Below the pieces are notes generated by a model. That model did not search any database and was not told the DNA's origin. It saw only the letters and a program-made list of their open reading frames with translations. From SZUA-584 sp964441275 (GTDB lineage: Bacteria; Bacillota; Clostridia; Christensenellales; SZUA-584): a stretch of 64,000 bases of DNA. A program made the translations under genes and the position numbers. Below, one piece after another: positions 33,781 through 42,823 of this stretch. Position 1 is the stretch's first letter, and the number at the start of each line of letters is the position of its first letter. The stretch is from positions 85,465-149,464 of the forward strand of contig CAYTUG010000001.1 of the NCBI GenBank assembly GCA_964441275.1. The letters are read 5' to 3'.

Positions 33781-35868
33781 ATGTTTACTGTTATTCTCAA
33801 ACGAAGCGGACAAAAAGAAACCTTTCAGCCTAAAAAAATTACCAACGCTATTTTTAAGGCGGCAATTGCCGTAGGAGGCGATGATTATCGTACTGCGGAG
33901 CTGTTAACCGATCAGGTTATCGATATAGCGCGCATAACTTATGGGGATCGTATACCCGAAGTTGAAGACATCCAGGATATCGTAGAGCGCGTTCTTATTA
34001 AAAACGGGCATGCTAAAACGGCTAAGGCATACATCCTTTATCGCGAAAAGCGCAAAAGCGCGAGGGAATCCAACGCGCTTATAGGCGCCACTATCGATAT
34101 GTTTTCCAACTACCTTTCCGACAAAGACTGGAATATAAGAGAAAACGCAAACACTCAAAGGAGCGTTAACGGGTTAAACAACTATATCCGCGAAGCGTTT
34201 ACAAAAAAATATTGGCTGCACGAGATATACCCTAAGGAAGTGCGGGATGCGCACACAAACGGCGATTGCCACATACATGACCTTGGTTTTTTCGGTCCGT
34301 ACTGCGCCGGTTGGGATTTGCATCAGCTTTTGCTCCAGGGGTTTGGAGGAATTCCGGGCAAAGTTGAAAGCAAGCCTGCAAAACATCTGCGTTCGTTCTT
34401 AGGTCAAATTGTCAATTCAACATTTACAACCCAGGGCGAAACCGCAGGTGCGCAGGCATGGTCAAGTTTCGATACATATTGCGCGCCGTTTATAAGAAAC
34501 GACAATATGACATTCGGACAAATAAAACAATGCCTGCAGGAGTTTATTTTTAACATAAACGTTCCTACCCGCGTTGGTTTTCAGTGCCCTTTTTCCAACT
34601 TAACTTTTGATATAAAAGTGCCGAAGATGTTGCGTGACCGCCCCGTTATAATAGGGGGTGAAAGCCGGCAAACCACATATGGCGACTATCAGCACGAAAT
34701 GGACATATTCAATCTTGCATTTTGTGAAGTGATGCTTGAAGGCGATGCAAAGGGGCGGGTTTTCACATTTCCTATCCCCACCATCAACATCACAAAAGAT
34801 TTTGATTGGGACAGCCCGGTTGTCGATAAATTTATGCAAATTACATGTAAATACGGCATACCGTATTTCGCTAACTACATAAACTCTGATCTTTCACCCG
34901 AAGATGCGGTTTCAATGTGCTGCCGTCTGCGCCTTGACGTTACGGAATTGCGAAAACGAGGCGGAGGGCTTTTCGGCTCTAACCCGCTTACCGGCTCAAT
35001 CGGCGTGGTCACAATTAACCTGCCGCGCATCGGCTACCTGTCACGTACCCAAGACGAGTTCTTCTCGCGGCTTAAAACAATGGCGCATATAGGCAAAACA
35101 TCGCTTGAAATAAAGCGCAAAATTATTGAACAGCAAACCGAAAAGGGCCTGTACCCTTATTCCGCCGTATACCTGAAAGACGTAAAAGCCCGCTCCGGTT
35201 CATACTGGTATAACCATTTTAACACTATTGGCATAATAGGGATGCACGAGGCGCTGCTTAACTTCCTCGGCAAAGGTGTGGAGACTGCCGAGGGCAATGC
35301 ATTCGCGATACGCGTAATGAATTTTCTGCGCTCCCTTATGCAGGATTTTCAAAAAGAAACCGGGCATTCATATAACCTTGAAGCTACCCCTGCCGAAGGT
35401 ACAAGCTACCGTTTGGCAAAGCTTGATAAAGAGCGCTATCTCGACATAATTACATCCGGTCAGGACGTGCCTTACTACGTTAACTCTTCACAGCTTCCGG
35501 TCGGCTTTACCGATGATATAATTGAGATGATAGACCTTCAAGATAAACTACAGTCCCTCTATACAGGAGGCACCGTTCAGCACCTATATTTAGGAGAACG
35601 CATAGAAGATATACAAATTGCCAAACAGCTGATCCGGAAAATCTTTACAAACTACAACATGCCTTACATTTCATTAACGCCAACCTTTAGCGTATGTGAA
35701 ACGCACGGGTATCTTGCAGGAGAACAGTTTGAATGCCCGTATTGCAAAAAAGTTACGGAAGTATGGAGCCGCGTTGTCGGCTACCTGCGGCCAATACAAA
35801 ACTATAACGACGGCAAAAAAGAAGAATACAAAGAAAGAGTCAAATTTGTCGTCCCAACGGCCATGTGA
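33781..35868 (+). CDS. nrdD: Anaerobic ribonucleoside-triphosphate reductase (class III)
   Basis: A 695-residue glycyl radical enzyme that reduces ribonucleotides to deoxyribonucleotides in the absence of oxygen. An N-terminal ATP-cone (KRSGQKETFQPKKITNAIFKA) gives allosteric overall control. The barrel has FQCPFSNLTFD with the active-site Cys. The C-terminal zinc site is CETHGYLAGEQFECPYC, and the radical Gly is in RVVGYLRP, 26 residues from the end. GGGGGG precedes the ATG. It overlaps nrdG by up to four bases. Confidence 0.97.
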   Translation: MFTVILKRSGQKETFQPKKITNAIFKAAIAVGGDDYRTAELLTDQVIDIARITYGDRIPEVEDIQDIVERVLIKNGHAKTAKAYILYREKRKSARESNALIGATIDMFSNYLSDKDWNIRENANTQRSVNGLNNYIREAFTKKYWLHEIYPKEVRDAHTNGDCHIHDLGFFGPYCAGWDLHQLLLQGFGGIPGKVESKPAKHLRSFLGQIVNSTFTTQGETAGAQAWSSFDTYCAPFIRNDNMTFGQIKQCLQEFIFNINVPTRVGFQCPFSNLTFDIKVPKMLRDRPVIIGGESRQTTYGDYQHEMDIFNLAFCEVMLEGDAKGRVFTFPIPTINITKDFDWDSPVVDKFMQITCKYGIPYFANYINSDLSPEDAVSMCCRLRLDVTELRKRGGGLFGSNPLTGSIGVVTINLPRIGYLSRTQDEFFSRLKTMAHIGKTSLEIKRKIIEQQTEKGLYPYSAVYLKDVKARSGSYWYNHFNTIGIIGMHEALLNFLGKGVETAEGNAFAIRVMNFLRSLMQDFQKETGHSYNLEATPAEGTSYRLAKLDKERYLDIITSGQDVPYYVNSSQLPVGFTDDIIEMIDLQDKLQSLYTGGTVQHLYLGERIEDIQIAKQLIRKIFTNYNMPYISLTPTFSVCETHGYLAGEQFECPYCKKVTEVWSRVVGYLRPIQNYNDGKKEEYKERVKFVVPTAM

Positions 35869-36542
35869 TAAAAATGCAGATTGCTGGTTTTGTTAAAAAC
35901 TCATTTATCGACTATCCCGGCATTATTGCCGCCGTGGTGTTCGTGCCCGGATGCAATATGGACTGCTGGTATTGCCATAATAAGCATATCTGGGACGCAG
36001 CCAAGCTTCTCGATCAAAAAGAAATATTAAACTTTTTGCAAAAGAGAGCGGGCTTTATTGACGGTGTGGTAATATCGGGAGGCGAGCCTACCCTTCAGCC
36101 GAACCTTTTGCCTTTTATTAAAAACGTCAAGCAATACGGCTACCTTGTCAAACTGGACACGAACGGTTTGCTGCCGGAAATTGTAGAACAAGCTTTATCG
36201 TATATTGATTATATCTCTCTTGATATTAAAGCGCCGCCAAACTGCATATCCAAGGTGGTGTCTTTTGATTTAGACGATTTCCCCATTTGGCAGACAGCCG
36301 ATTTGTTGCTTTCGGGAGTAATCGATTACGAGTTTCGAACAACTTTTATGCCGCTTTTAGATGTTTCTGATATAAAATCGATAGCGCAGCGCTTGCAGGG
36401 TGCAAAAAAATATGTGCTGCAGCAATACCGCAAACCGGAGAGTATCAGCCTACAGCCCGAACCGCATTCGGCTAACACAGTTAAAGAAGCAGGCAAAGCC
36501 GCCTCCGCGTACATAAAACAGGTTCAGATCAGGGGGCTTTAG
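35865..36542 (+). CDS. nrdG: Anaerobic ribonucleotide reductase-activating radical SAM protein
   Basis: A 225-residue radical SAM activase that generates the glycyl radical on NrdD using SAM and a 4Fe-4S cluster. The cluster motif is CNMDCWYC (about residues 30-37) with HNKHIW after it, and ISGGEPTLQPN is the SAM-binding GGE motif. It is of the longer NrdG2/PflA-like type rather than the short E. coli NrdG. The start is either GTG at 35865, overlapping the nrdD stop, or ATG at 35874; neither has a clear Shine-Dalgarno site, which points to translation coupled to nrdD. Confidence 0.92.
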   Translation: MIKMQIAGFVKNSFIDYPGIIAAVVFVPGCNMDCWYCHNKHIWDAAKLLDQKEILNFLQKRAGFIDGVVISGGEPTLQPNLLPFIKNVKQYGYLVKLDTNGLLPEIVEQALSYIDYISLDIKAPPNCISKVVSFDLDDFPIWQTADLLLSGVIDYEFRTTFMPLLDVSDIKSIAQRLQGAKKYVLQQYRKPESISLQPEPHSANTVKEAGKAASAYIKQVQIRGL

Positions 36543-36876
36543 TCAATTGCTCTTGGGTAGCCGGCGTTAAAATAGTATCCCTTAATTCTTCCGCGCCTTT
36601 GTTTAGCCTTTCCGCCCATGGGCTTTCCCAAAGGCCGTATGCCGTGCCGGCTAATATAACTGCAAGCGCAATAATCGCCAAAATTTTTAGAAATCCGGGT
36701 ACCAGTTTCCATATCAAGCCAAACCCCAAGAAAAAAAGCACAACCGCGCCTATAATTATTGCCCAGCCGGGCAATACGCCTGCGTATCCTTCAACTTTGT
36801 CCCACAACGGTGCACAGGCCGCCAACACCCCGGCACAAGCAATTGCGGCCAACAATACTAAAAATAATTTTTTCAT
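36529..36876 (-). CDS. Small putative lipoprotein with membrane segments
   Basis: A 115-residue protein with a signal peptide ending in a lipobox-like LAAC (residues 18-21), then two hydrophobic segments (WAIIIGAVVLFFLGFGLIW and FLKILAIIALAVILAGTAYG) and a charged C-terminal tail. AAGGAT lies nine bases ahead of the ATG. It is convergent with nrdG and overlaps its end by 14 bases. No family recognised; it may equally be a three-helix membrane protein with a Cys in the first helix. Confidence 0.6.
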   Translation of the reverse strand: MKKLFLVLLAAIACAGVLAACAPLWDKVEGYAGVLPGWAIIIGAVVLFFLGFGLIWKLVPGFLKILAIIALAVILAGTAYGLWESPWAERLNKGAEELRDTILTPATQEQLTKAP

Positions 36877-37015
36877 GATAATATCCTTATTCTTTATTAA
36901 TGGATATTATCACGAAATATGTAAACGGTAAAGAAAAAACAGCATATTTATCAGACTGTCTAAATTGCAAGTTTAAAATTTGGGTTGCAAGTGCTAAAAT
37001 ATATTGGGGGAAGAT

Positions 37016-37858
37016 ATGCTTATTGCAAAACATACATACGATTACAGCTTGTTAGATTCGGGCGGCGGCGAAAAACTTGAGAAAATTGGCGATATTACGC
37101 TTCAGCGGCCGGAGCCGCAGGCAATATGGGAACGCACAAACCCTCAGCTTTGGCACCCCCACGCTATATTCGACAAAGAAAAAAGCGGCGGTTGGCGGTT
37201 TGTAAAAAAGACGCCGCAGAGCTGGCCTGTCTCTTTCGGGTGCTTTAATATGATTATCCGCCCTACCGTTTCCAAACACATAGGCGTTTTTCCGGAACAA
37301 GCAGTTAACTGGGAATACATATCAAGCCAAATACGCAATTCTTCCCGCTCCATAAAAATGCTAAATCTTTTTGCCTATACCGGAGGCGCAACTTTAGCCG
37401 CGCTCTCTGCCGGCGCCTTTGTTGTACATGTGGACGCGGCTAAAAGCATAAACGGATGGGCGAAGGAAAACGCAAGCCTTTCTGGGCTGTCCGGCGCCCC
37501 TGTGCGCTTCATAGCGGACGATTGCAAAAAATTCGTCAGCCGTGAGCTGCGGCGGGGCAGCAAATACGATGCAATAATTATTGACCCGCCTTCATACGGC
37601 AAAAGCGGAAACAGCGTCTGGAAAATCGAAGACGATCTGTTTTCGCTCGTTGGCAACTGCGCATCCCTGCTGTCGGGCAACCCTTTGTTTTTCATAATTA
37701 ACTCTTACACAACAGGCTTATCAAGCGTTGTTTCCCGAAACATACTTTCGTTGTGTTTAGGCAAACAAGGCAGAATTATTGCCGATACTTTGGTCATTCC
37801 GCAGAAAGATTCCGATGTGTTCCTGCCTTGCGGCACAACTGCAAGGTGGCAGCCGTGA
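37016..37858 (+). CDS. RlmI-like SAM-dependent RNA methyltransferase
   Basis: A 280-residue class I methyltransferase. An N-terminal region (KHTYDYSLLDSGGGEKLEKIG) is followed by the Rossmann part: MLNLFAYTGGATLAALSAGA is motif I, VVHVDAAKS motif II, and DAIIIDPPSYG the catalytic-like DPPSYG motif. That motif marks the RlmI/RlmK group that makes m5C or m2G in 23S rRNA. The PUA domain of RlmI is absent. The start ATG at 37016 lies right after GGGGGAAG. It overlaps the following pseudouridine synthase gene by four bases (GTGA), so two RNA-modifying enzymes are coupled. Confidence 0.8.
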   Translation: MLIAKHTYDYSLLDSGGGEKLEKIGDITLQRPEPQAIWERTNPQLWHPHAIFDKEKSGGWRFVKKTPQSWPVSFGCFNMIIRPTVSKHIGVFPEQAVNWEYISSQIRNSSRSIKMLNLFAYTGGATLAALSAGAFVVHVDAAKSINGWAKENASLSGLSGAPVRFIADDCKKFVSRELRRGSKYDAIIIDPPSYGKSGNSVWKIEDDLFSLVGNCASLLSGNPLFFIINSYTTGLSSVVSRNILSLCLGKQGRIIADTLVIPQKDSDVFLPCGTTARWQP

Positions 37859-38511
37859 ACGTTCTGTATGAGGATAACCACCTGCTTGTGGTCGTAAAGC
37901 CTTATAACGTTCTCTCCCAGGCGGATGCGTCGGGCGATTGTGACATGCTCAGTATGTGCAAGCAATATATAGCAAAAAAATATTCCAAGCCGGGCAACGT
38001 ATATTTAGGGCTCGTGCACAGGCTTGATAGGCCGACGGGGGGCGTTATGTTGTTTGCGCGCACGTCAAAGGCCGCATCGCGCATAAGCGCGCAAATACGC
38101 CAAGGCAGCTTTGAAAAAACATACCTTTGCGTTTTAACGAGCCCTCCGCCGCAAAATTGCGGTACATTGCGGCATCATCTTGTTAAAGACAAAAAAGCGC
38201 GTATCTCACGCGTATCAGATTCGAGCGACGCAAAAGAAAGCGAACTTTCATACACCGTGCTGTCTAAAAGCAAAGAATATTACCTTGTTCAAGTCTTTCT
38301 TAAAACCGGCCGTTTTCACCAAATACGTTCGCAGTTTGCGGCTGTTGGCGCACCGATTTATGGCGACCAAAAGTATAACCGGGATGCGAAAATTTCTCCC
38401 CTTGCACTATACTCGCACAAGCTTTGTTTTTCCCACCCCACCACCAAAGACCGGCTTTGCTTTTCGTCAAATCCAACCTTATTTCCCTTTACGCTTTTTG
38501 ACATCACATAA
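37855..38511 (+). CDS. RluA-family pseudouridine synthase
   Basis: A 218-residue enzyme converting uridine to pseudouridine in rRNA or tRNA. It begins directly with the catalytic domain (VLYEDNHLLVVVKPYNVLSQ), and the active site is intact: LVHRLDRPTGGVMLFA, with the Asp nucleophile. KTGRFHQIRSQFAAVGAPIYGDQKY is the second signature. No S4 domain, so it is of the RluA/TruC rather than RluD layout. The start is the GTG at 37855 overlapping the upstream stop; a longer ORF to 37753 lies within the methyltransferase gene. Confidence 0.92.
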   Translation: MNVLYEDNHLLVVVKPYNVLSQADASGDCDMLSMCKQYIAKKYSKPGNVYLGLVHRLDRPTGGVMLFARTSKAASRISAQIRQGSFEKTYLCVLTSPPPQNCGTLRHHLVKDKKARISRVSDSSDAKESELSYTVLSKSKEYYLVQVFLKTGRFHQIRSQFAAVGAPIYGDQKYNRDAKISPLALYSHKLCFSHPTTKDRLCFSSNPTLFPFTLFDIT

Positions 38512-39034
38512 AAAACAGCCGGCAAATCAGTACGCTTGCCAAAAGTCCGGATATTTCAGATAGTATCGCGGCCGGGATTACATACCGCGTTTTTTTTATG
38601 CCGATGCTTCCAAAATATAAAGTAGTGGTATAAAACAGCGTCTCAGACGAACCCATAAGAGTACTTGCGCTTCGCCCTATAAAGCTGTCGGGTCCGTAGC
38701 TTTCTAATATCGTGGTCAAAGCGGCGACCGATGCGCTTCCTGAAAACGGGCGCAGCAAAAACAGGGGCAATATCTCAGCGGGTATGCCTGCGGGTTTTAA
38801 TATAAATGATAAAGCCGAAACCAAAAAGTCTAAACAACCCGATGCGGTAAAAATGCGAATCGCAAAAACAAAACCTATTACAAATGGCAGAATACGCACT
38901 ACGGTACCAAACCCTTGTTTAGCGCCTTTTACAAAGGCTTCGTATACGGCAACCTTTTTTGCAAGCCCTAATACAACTATTATGCTGATAAAAAGCGGAA
39001 CAAAAAGAGATGATATTAACGTTACCGTTTTCAT
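38504..39034 (-). CDS. spmB: Spore maturation protein B
   Basis: A 176-residue membrane protein with four to five helices. GAKQGFGTVVRILPFVIGF, RPFSGSASVAALT and LMGSSETLFYTTTLYFGSIGIKKTRY are diagnostic of SpmB, a nucleoside-recognition-domain protein needed for spore core dehydration. It overlaps spmA by four bases (ATGA) and, at its end, the convergent pseudouridine synthase gene by eight bases. Confidence 0.95.
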   Translation of the reverse strand: MKTVTLISSLFVPLFISIIVVLGLAKKVAVYEAFVKGAKQGFGTVVRILPFVIGFVFAIRIFTASGCLDFLVSALSFILKPAGIPAEILPLFLLRPFSGSASVAALTTILESYGPDSFIGRSASTLMGSSETLFYTTTLYFGSIGIKKTRYVIPAAILSEISGLLASVLICRLFFM

Positions 39035-39609
39035 TTGCCCATCCTTTTAAATGCTTTCGCCGCAAGTATGCCTACCGTAGTTGTAACAGATGTTGCGATA
39101 AGCGTAGTTAGAACTATTTCCGCCGGCGCTAAAGAACCCGAGGCGCTTCTAAGCGCAATTACAGTTAGAGGCAAAAGCTGCACGGACGATGCGTTCACAA
39201 TAAGCAGCATACACATAGCATCGGTGGCGCGATTTTTGTCTGCGTTTAGCGCCTGGAGCGCTTTCATTGCCTTGAGCCCGAAAGGCGTTGCCGCATTTCC
39301 CATCCCCAACATATTTGCCACAATGTTTAACGTTATATAGCCGCAAGCTTCCCCGTCAGGCTGTATGTCGGAAAACAACAGCTTAACAATTCTGCGCATC
39401 TTTCGTGCGAGAGCATAAATTAACCCGGCTTGCTTAGCAATGTTGAGCAGCCCTAACCACAAAGCGTAAACCCCGACAAGGCTAATGCAAAGCAAAGCCG
39501 ATTCTTTCGCGCCGTCTATTGCGGCGCTTTCGATTGCTTTAAAATTTCCTGTTGCAATTCCAAATAAAGTGCTCGCTATAATCAATGCCGCCCAAATATA
39601 ATTTATCAT
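39031..39609 (-). CDS. spmA: Spore maturation protein A
   Basis: A 192-residue membrane protein, partner of SpmB in spore core dehydration. It starts MINYIWAALIIASTLFGIATG and has NIVANMLGMGNAATPFGLKAMKALQ, the conserved core, and NASSVQLLPLTVIALRSASGS. GGGAG lies six bases ahead of the ATG. The presence of the pair is strong evidence for an endospore former. The promoter should be in the 167-bp gap shared with the divergent AbrB-type gene. Confidence 0.95.
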   Translation of the reverse strand: MINYIWAALIIASTLFGIATGNFKAIESAAIDGAKESALLCISLVGVYALWLGLLNIAKQAGLIYALARKMRRIVKLLFSDIQPDGEACGYITLNIVANMLGMGNAATPFGLKAMKALQALNADKNRATDAMCMLLIVNASSVQLLPLTVIALRSASGSLAPAEIVLTTLIATSVTTTVGILAAKAFKRMGK

Positions 39610-39699
39610 CGATTCTCCCGTCAGAATAATGTATATTATTATAATATATATTCAATTGTAAATAGTTTATTAATACATCTGGATTTAGTTATTTTTTAG

Positions 39700-39728
39700 T
39701 TGACACGGCAATGGTTTAATTGTTATAT
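39700..39728 (+). promoter_or_regulatory. Promoter of the AbrB-type gene
   Basis: TTGACA at 39700-39705 with a 17-base spacer to TTATAT (or 18 to TATATT) about 50 bases ahead of the start codon fits a sigma-A promoter. Confidence 0.7.
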
Positions 39729-39776
39729 TTTGATATATAGTAAATAAAAATCTAATTTATGTAGGGAGATTAAAAA

Positions 39777-40016
39777 ATGAAATCTACAGGTATCGTTAGA
39801 AAAGTCGACTCGCTTGGGCGCATTGTTTTACCTATCGAGCTACGCAGGGTTATGGGAATTGATATCAAAGATCCAATCGAAATCTTTGTTGACGACAGTC
39901 ATATTGTGTTGGGCAAATATCAGCCTGCCTGTATATTCTGCGAAAATGTCAGCGGAGTAACAGAATTTAAAGGCGCCAAAGTTTGCGCCGAATGTTTACG
40001 CAAATTAGGCATGTAG
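39777..40016 (+). CDS. abrB: AbrB family transition-state regulator with zinc-ribbon tail
   Basis: A 79-residue regulator. The first 45 residues are the swapped-hairpin DNA-binding domain (MKSTGIVRKVDSLGRIVLPIELRR). The tail has CIFCEN and CAECLRKLGM, a CxxC-x(17)-CxxC ribbon seen in clostridial AbrB proteins. AbrB controls growth-phase genes and is often repressed by Spo0A. AGGGAG precedes the ATG by nine bases. It ends two bases from the convergent rsmI stop, and its terminator lies inside rsmI (40071). Confidence 0.92.
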   Translation: MKSTGIVRKVDSLGRIVLPIELRRVMGIDIKDPIEIFVDDSHIVLGKYQPACIFCENVSGVTEFKGAKVCAECLRKLGM

Positions 40017-40018
40017 CC

Positions 40019-40825
40019 TTATTGCAGCATAAGGCGGTATGCCTTGTTCTTATTTATACCAAACTTGACAGACGCCGCATATGCGGCGTCTTTTTTTGTC
40101 ATTCCGGCTTCAAGCAACCTTTTAATCTCTTCGATTATTTGTTCGTCGGTGACAGTTTCAATCTTTTTATTTTTTTCTACTACAATAACGTACTCGCCCT
40201 TTATGTTTTCGACAAACGTTTGTCTCGCTTTTTCAAGATTGCCGTAAAACACATATTCATAAATTTTTGTAAGCTCTTTAGCTATCACAACCTGTCTTTG
40301 CGCCCCGGCACTTTCGTACAGCTCCGCTAACGTTTGAGCAAGCGCATAAGGGCTTACATAGATTACACAAGCAACGTCACAGCCTGCTATCCTTTTTATC
40401 TGCTCAAGCCTTTCCGCTCGCCTTTTAGATAAAAACCCTATGAAACAAAAAGGCGCGGTCATTCCGCTTAAAACAAATGCGCTTACAGCCGCGCATGCGC
40501 CGGGAACTGATGTTATTGGTATGCCTTTGTTTATTGCATTTTTGACCAACCGTAAACCCGGGTCGGAAATTAGCGGTGTTCCCGCATCTGAAACAAGCGC
40601 AACATTTGCCCCGCTTAATAAAGATTCGATAACCCGCTCTGTTTTATAATTGTCGCTGTGTTCGTGAAAACTCACAAGTTTAGTTTTTATCCCGTAGTGC
40701 GATAAAAGCTTTCGCGTATGCCTTGTATCTTCGGCGGCAATATAATCCGCCTCACGCAAAACCCGCAAGGCGCGCAGCGTAATATCTTCAAGGTTTCCAA
40801 TAGGCGTAGCAACAATATAGAGCAT
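40019..40825 (-). CDS. rsmI: 16S rRNA (cytidine-1402-2'-O)-methyltransferase
   Basis: A 268-residue tetrapyrrole-methylase-fold enzyme that methylates the ribose of C1402 in the decoding centre. LYIVATPIGNLEDITLRAL at the start, AAEDTRHTRKLLSHY, VSDAGTPLISDPG and the C-terminal GMTKKDAAYAASVKFGINKNKAY are family marks. AGAGGA lies before the ATG. Eleven bases separate it from the upstream methylase gene, so they share a transcript. Its end encodes, on the other strand, a strong terminator. Confidence 0.96.
   Translation of the reverse strand: MLYIVATPIGNLEDITLRALRVLREADYIAAEDTRHTRKLLSHYGIKTKLVSFHEHSDNYKTERVIESLLSGANVALVSDAGTPLISDPGLRLVKNAINKGIPITSVPGACAAVSAFVLSGMTAPFCFIGFLSKRRAERLEQIKRIAGCDVACVIYVSPYALAQTLAELYESAGAQRQVVIAKELTKIYEYVFYGNLEKARQTFVENIKGEYVIVVEKNKKIETVTDEQIIEEIKRLLEAGMTKKDAAYAASVKFGINKNKAYRLMLQ
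40071..40097 (+). terminator. Plus-strand terminator embedded in the rsmI coding sequence
   Basis: GACGCCGCATATGCGGCGTC is a perfect 20-base palindrome followed by seven T on the plus strand, 55 bases past the abrB stop codon. It lies wholly inside rsmI, where it encodes KKDAAYAAS on the other strand. Confidence 0.85.
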
Positions 40826-40836
40826 AAACGTTCCTC

Positions 40837-41571
40837 TTAACAGCCATAAATCTTTTTTAGCATTTTAGTGTATACCCCGGGGCTTTCATACACCTCTAAC
40901 ATGGGCAAGAACCGAACACCTTGACCTGCGCCTTTCCGCCCCTCGATAAGCACAAAATTAGGCGCCTTCCCATGAAAAGAGGTTACAAACTGCATAATCT
41001 TGGGCTCAATTTTTGCATCTTTCATATGTACAATAAGCTCTGCGATCCGCGTTGCTGTATAAACCATGCATAATCTTCCGCCGCTTCGCAACAATTTTGC
41101 CGCCGCGCAAACAACGTCTTCAAGCGTGCACGCTATCTCGCGCTTAGCTATGTTATGGTATTTATTTTCGTTTAGCGCGCCCGCTTGCGTTTTGATGTAA
41201 GGCGGGTTGGCAACCACCAAATCAACACCCTTATCAACATAATTATCCGCAATTTTTAAATCGCCGCATACTATGGCTATTTTGTGGCAAAGAGCATTTA
41301 ATTCAACGCTTCTTTGAGCCATCTGCGCAAGTTCTTCAACAACTTCAATGCCTGTAATATGAATCATATCCTGCCGCGCGCACAACAGCACAGGTATTAT
41401 TCCGCAACCTGTTCCAAGGTCAACGACACGATCGCCTGCCCGGGCAGCGGCAAAGTGCGCTAACAAAACCGCATCGGTCCCGAATGAAAAAAACTTTTTA
41501 TTTTGAATGATAAAGAATCCGTTTTGCAGATCCTCTATTGTCTCCCCTTCTTTAAGCTGCGCGCATCTCAT
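40837..41571 (-). CDS. TrmN6-like tRNA adenine-N6 methyltransferase
   Basis: A 244-residue class I methyltransferase. FFSFGTDAVLLAHFA is the typical N-terminal substrate block, VVDLGTGCGIIPVLL is motif I, and DLVVANPPYIK the NPPY catalytic motif of amino-methyltransferases. Relatives modify A37 of tRNA-Val in E. coli; in Firmicutes the gene (yabB in Bacillus) normally lies just before rsmI, as here. Cytosolic. Confidence 0.88.
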   Translation of the reverse strand: MRCAQLKEGETIEDLQNGFFIIQNKKFFSFGTDAVLLAHFAAARAGDRVVDLGTGCGIIPVLLCARQDMIHITGIEVVEELAQMAQRSVELNALCHKIAIVCGDLKIADNYVDKGVDLVVANPPYIKTQAGALNENKYHNIAKREIACTLEDVVCAAAKLLRSGGRLCMVYTATRIAELIVHMKDAKIEPKIMQFVTSFHGKAPNFVLIEGRKGAGQGVRFLPMLEVYESPGVYTKMLKKIYGC

Positions 41572-41608
41572 CGATTGCCTCCGTCACAAAGAAAAATCTT
41601 TTTAAAAC

Positions 41609-41652
41609 TTGCCGGCATATGGCCGAATGATTTTTAAAAGATATCCGCCGGC
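41609..41652 (-). terminator. Weak hairpin after the ABC export operon
   Basis: TTGCCGGC and GCCGGCAA pair across about 28 bases, followed on the minus strand by GTTTTAAAAAG. It lies between the ABC permease stop (41663) and the next gene start (41571) and may act as a weak terminator. Confidence 0.4.
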
Positions 41653-41662
41653 AAAGCAACGT

Positions 41663-42823
41663 TCATTCGTAGCGCAACGCATCTATAGGGCGCAGGTTCG
41701 CCGCTTTGCCCGCAGGGTATATTCCGAACACTATCCCGACAACCGCAGAAAAACCAAGCGCCAAACCGACTGTCCCCGCAGACATCGCCATATCTATCTG
41801 CATTGCCATCCCTATAAGCTTAAGCCCCGCAAAACTAAGCCCAAGCCCGATAGCTCCCCCCGAAAGGGACAGCACAACCGCCTCGACTAAAAATTGTGAA
41901 AGTATATCGCTTTTTTGCGCGCCTATCGCTTTGCGGATACCTATTTCGCGCGTTCGCTCGGTAACGGAAACAAGCATAATGTTCATTATGCCGATTCCCC
42001 CCACAAGCAACGAAATTGCCGCAATTCCCGAAAGCAATATAGTCATAACTCCCATTACTTCGTTCATAACGCTTATTATCGCAGACTGGTTGATTATAGT
42101 ATAGCCCGAATCCTCGCCTATTTCACGTATTAAAAATTCTTCGGTCGCAGTCTGTGCGCTATCAACCAGCTCCGGCGACGCCGCGGATATGTAAAGCGAA
42201 TCAAACTCCTTGTTCGAAAATAGTCTTTGCGCGTTGGTAAGCGGAATAAGCAACACCTTATCCTTATTAGCAAGCATTGTTGCCGATTCTTTAAGCACGC
42301 CCACAACCGTATATCCGTACCCGTTGATGCCAAGCGCGTTGCCTACGCAGTTTTCAGTACCAAAAAGCTCTTTCGCCGCTTCTATGCCAATCACCGCGTT
42401 ATAAGTATGTTCTTTGACGTCTATATCGCATATGAAACGGCCTTCTTTTATTTGCTGCCCGGTTATCTGCTGATAACTGCTGCTAACCCCTTCAACCTTA
42501 TACGAATCGCTTTCAACCCCGGTTGATACGTTTGCCGTGCGCGATATAACGCCGGTTACGCCGTAAACAGATTCGTGCTGCTCAAGTACGCTTAAATCGT
42601 CTATCGTCAAATAAGTATCGTTTGCAGGCAACTGGACATGAAGAAGGTTTGAACCAAGGCTTTGAATCTGCCCGGTAATCTCGTCTGTAGCCCCTTCCAC
42701 TACGGATATAAGCAAGGTTACCGCAATAACACCTATTATGATTCCAAGCATTGTTAGAAACGAACGTATTTTATTGCCGCGCAATGCCATAAACGCCATC
42801 TTTAGCGCTTGCGAAAACTTCAT
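41663..42823 (-). CDS. MacB/FtsX-type ABC permease
   Basis: A 386-residue inner-membrane permease. One N-terminal helix (RSFLTMLGIIIGVIAVTLLIS) precedes a 220-residue extracytoplasmic MacB-PCD-like domain, then three C-terminal helices with GGIGIMNIMLVSVTERTREIGIRKAIGA, the cytoplasmic signature, and the end DALRYE. Such permeases drive export of peptides, macrolides or lipids by mechanotransmission. AGGAGG lies seven bases ahead. It overlaps the ATPase gene by four bases. Confidence 0.93.
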   Translation of the reverse strand: MKFSQALKMAFMALRGNKIRSFLTMLGIIIGVIAVTLLISVVEGATDEITGQIQSLGSNLLHVQLPANDTYLTIDDLSVLEQHESVYGVTGVISRTANVSTGVESDSYKVEGVSSSYQQITGQQIKEGRFICDIDVKEHTYNAVIGIEAAKELFGTENCVGNALGINGYGYTVVGVLKESATMLANKDKVLLIPLTNAQRLFSNKEFDSLYISAASPELVDSAQTATEEFLIREIGEDSGYTIINQSAIISVMNEVMGVMTILLSGIAAISLLVGGIGIMNIMLVSVTERTREIGIRKAIGAQKSDILSQFLVEAVVLSLSGGAIGLGLSFAGLKLIGMAMQIDMAMSAGTVGLALGFSAVVGIVFGIYPAGKAANLRPIDALRYE

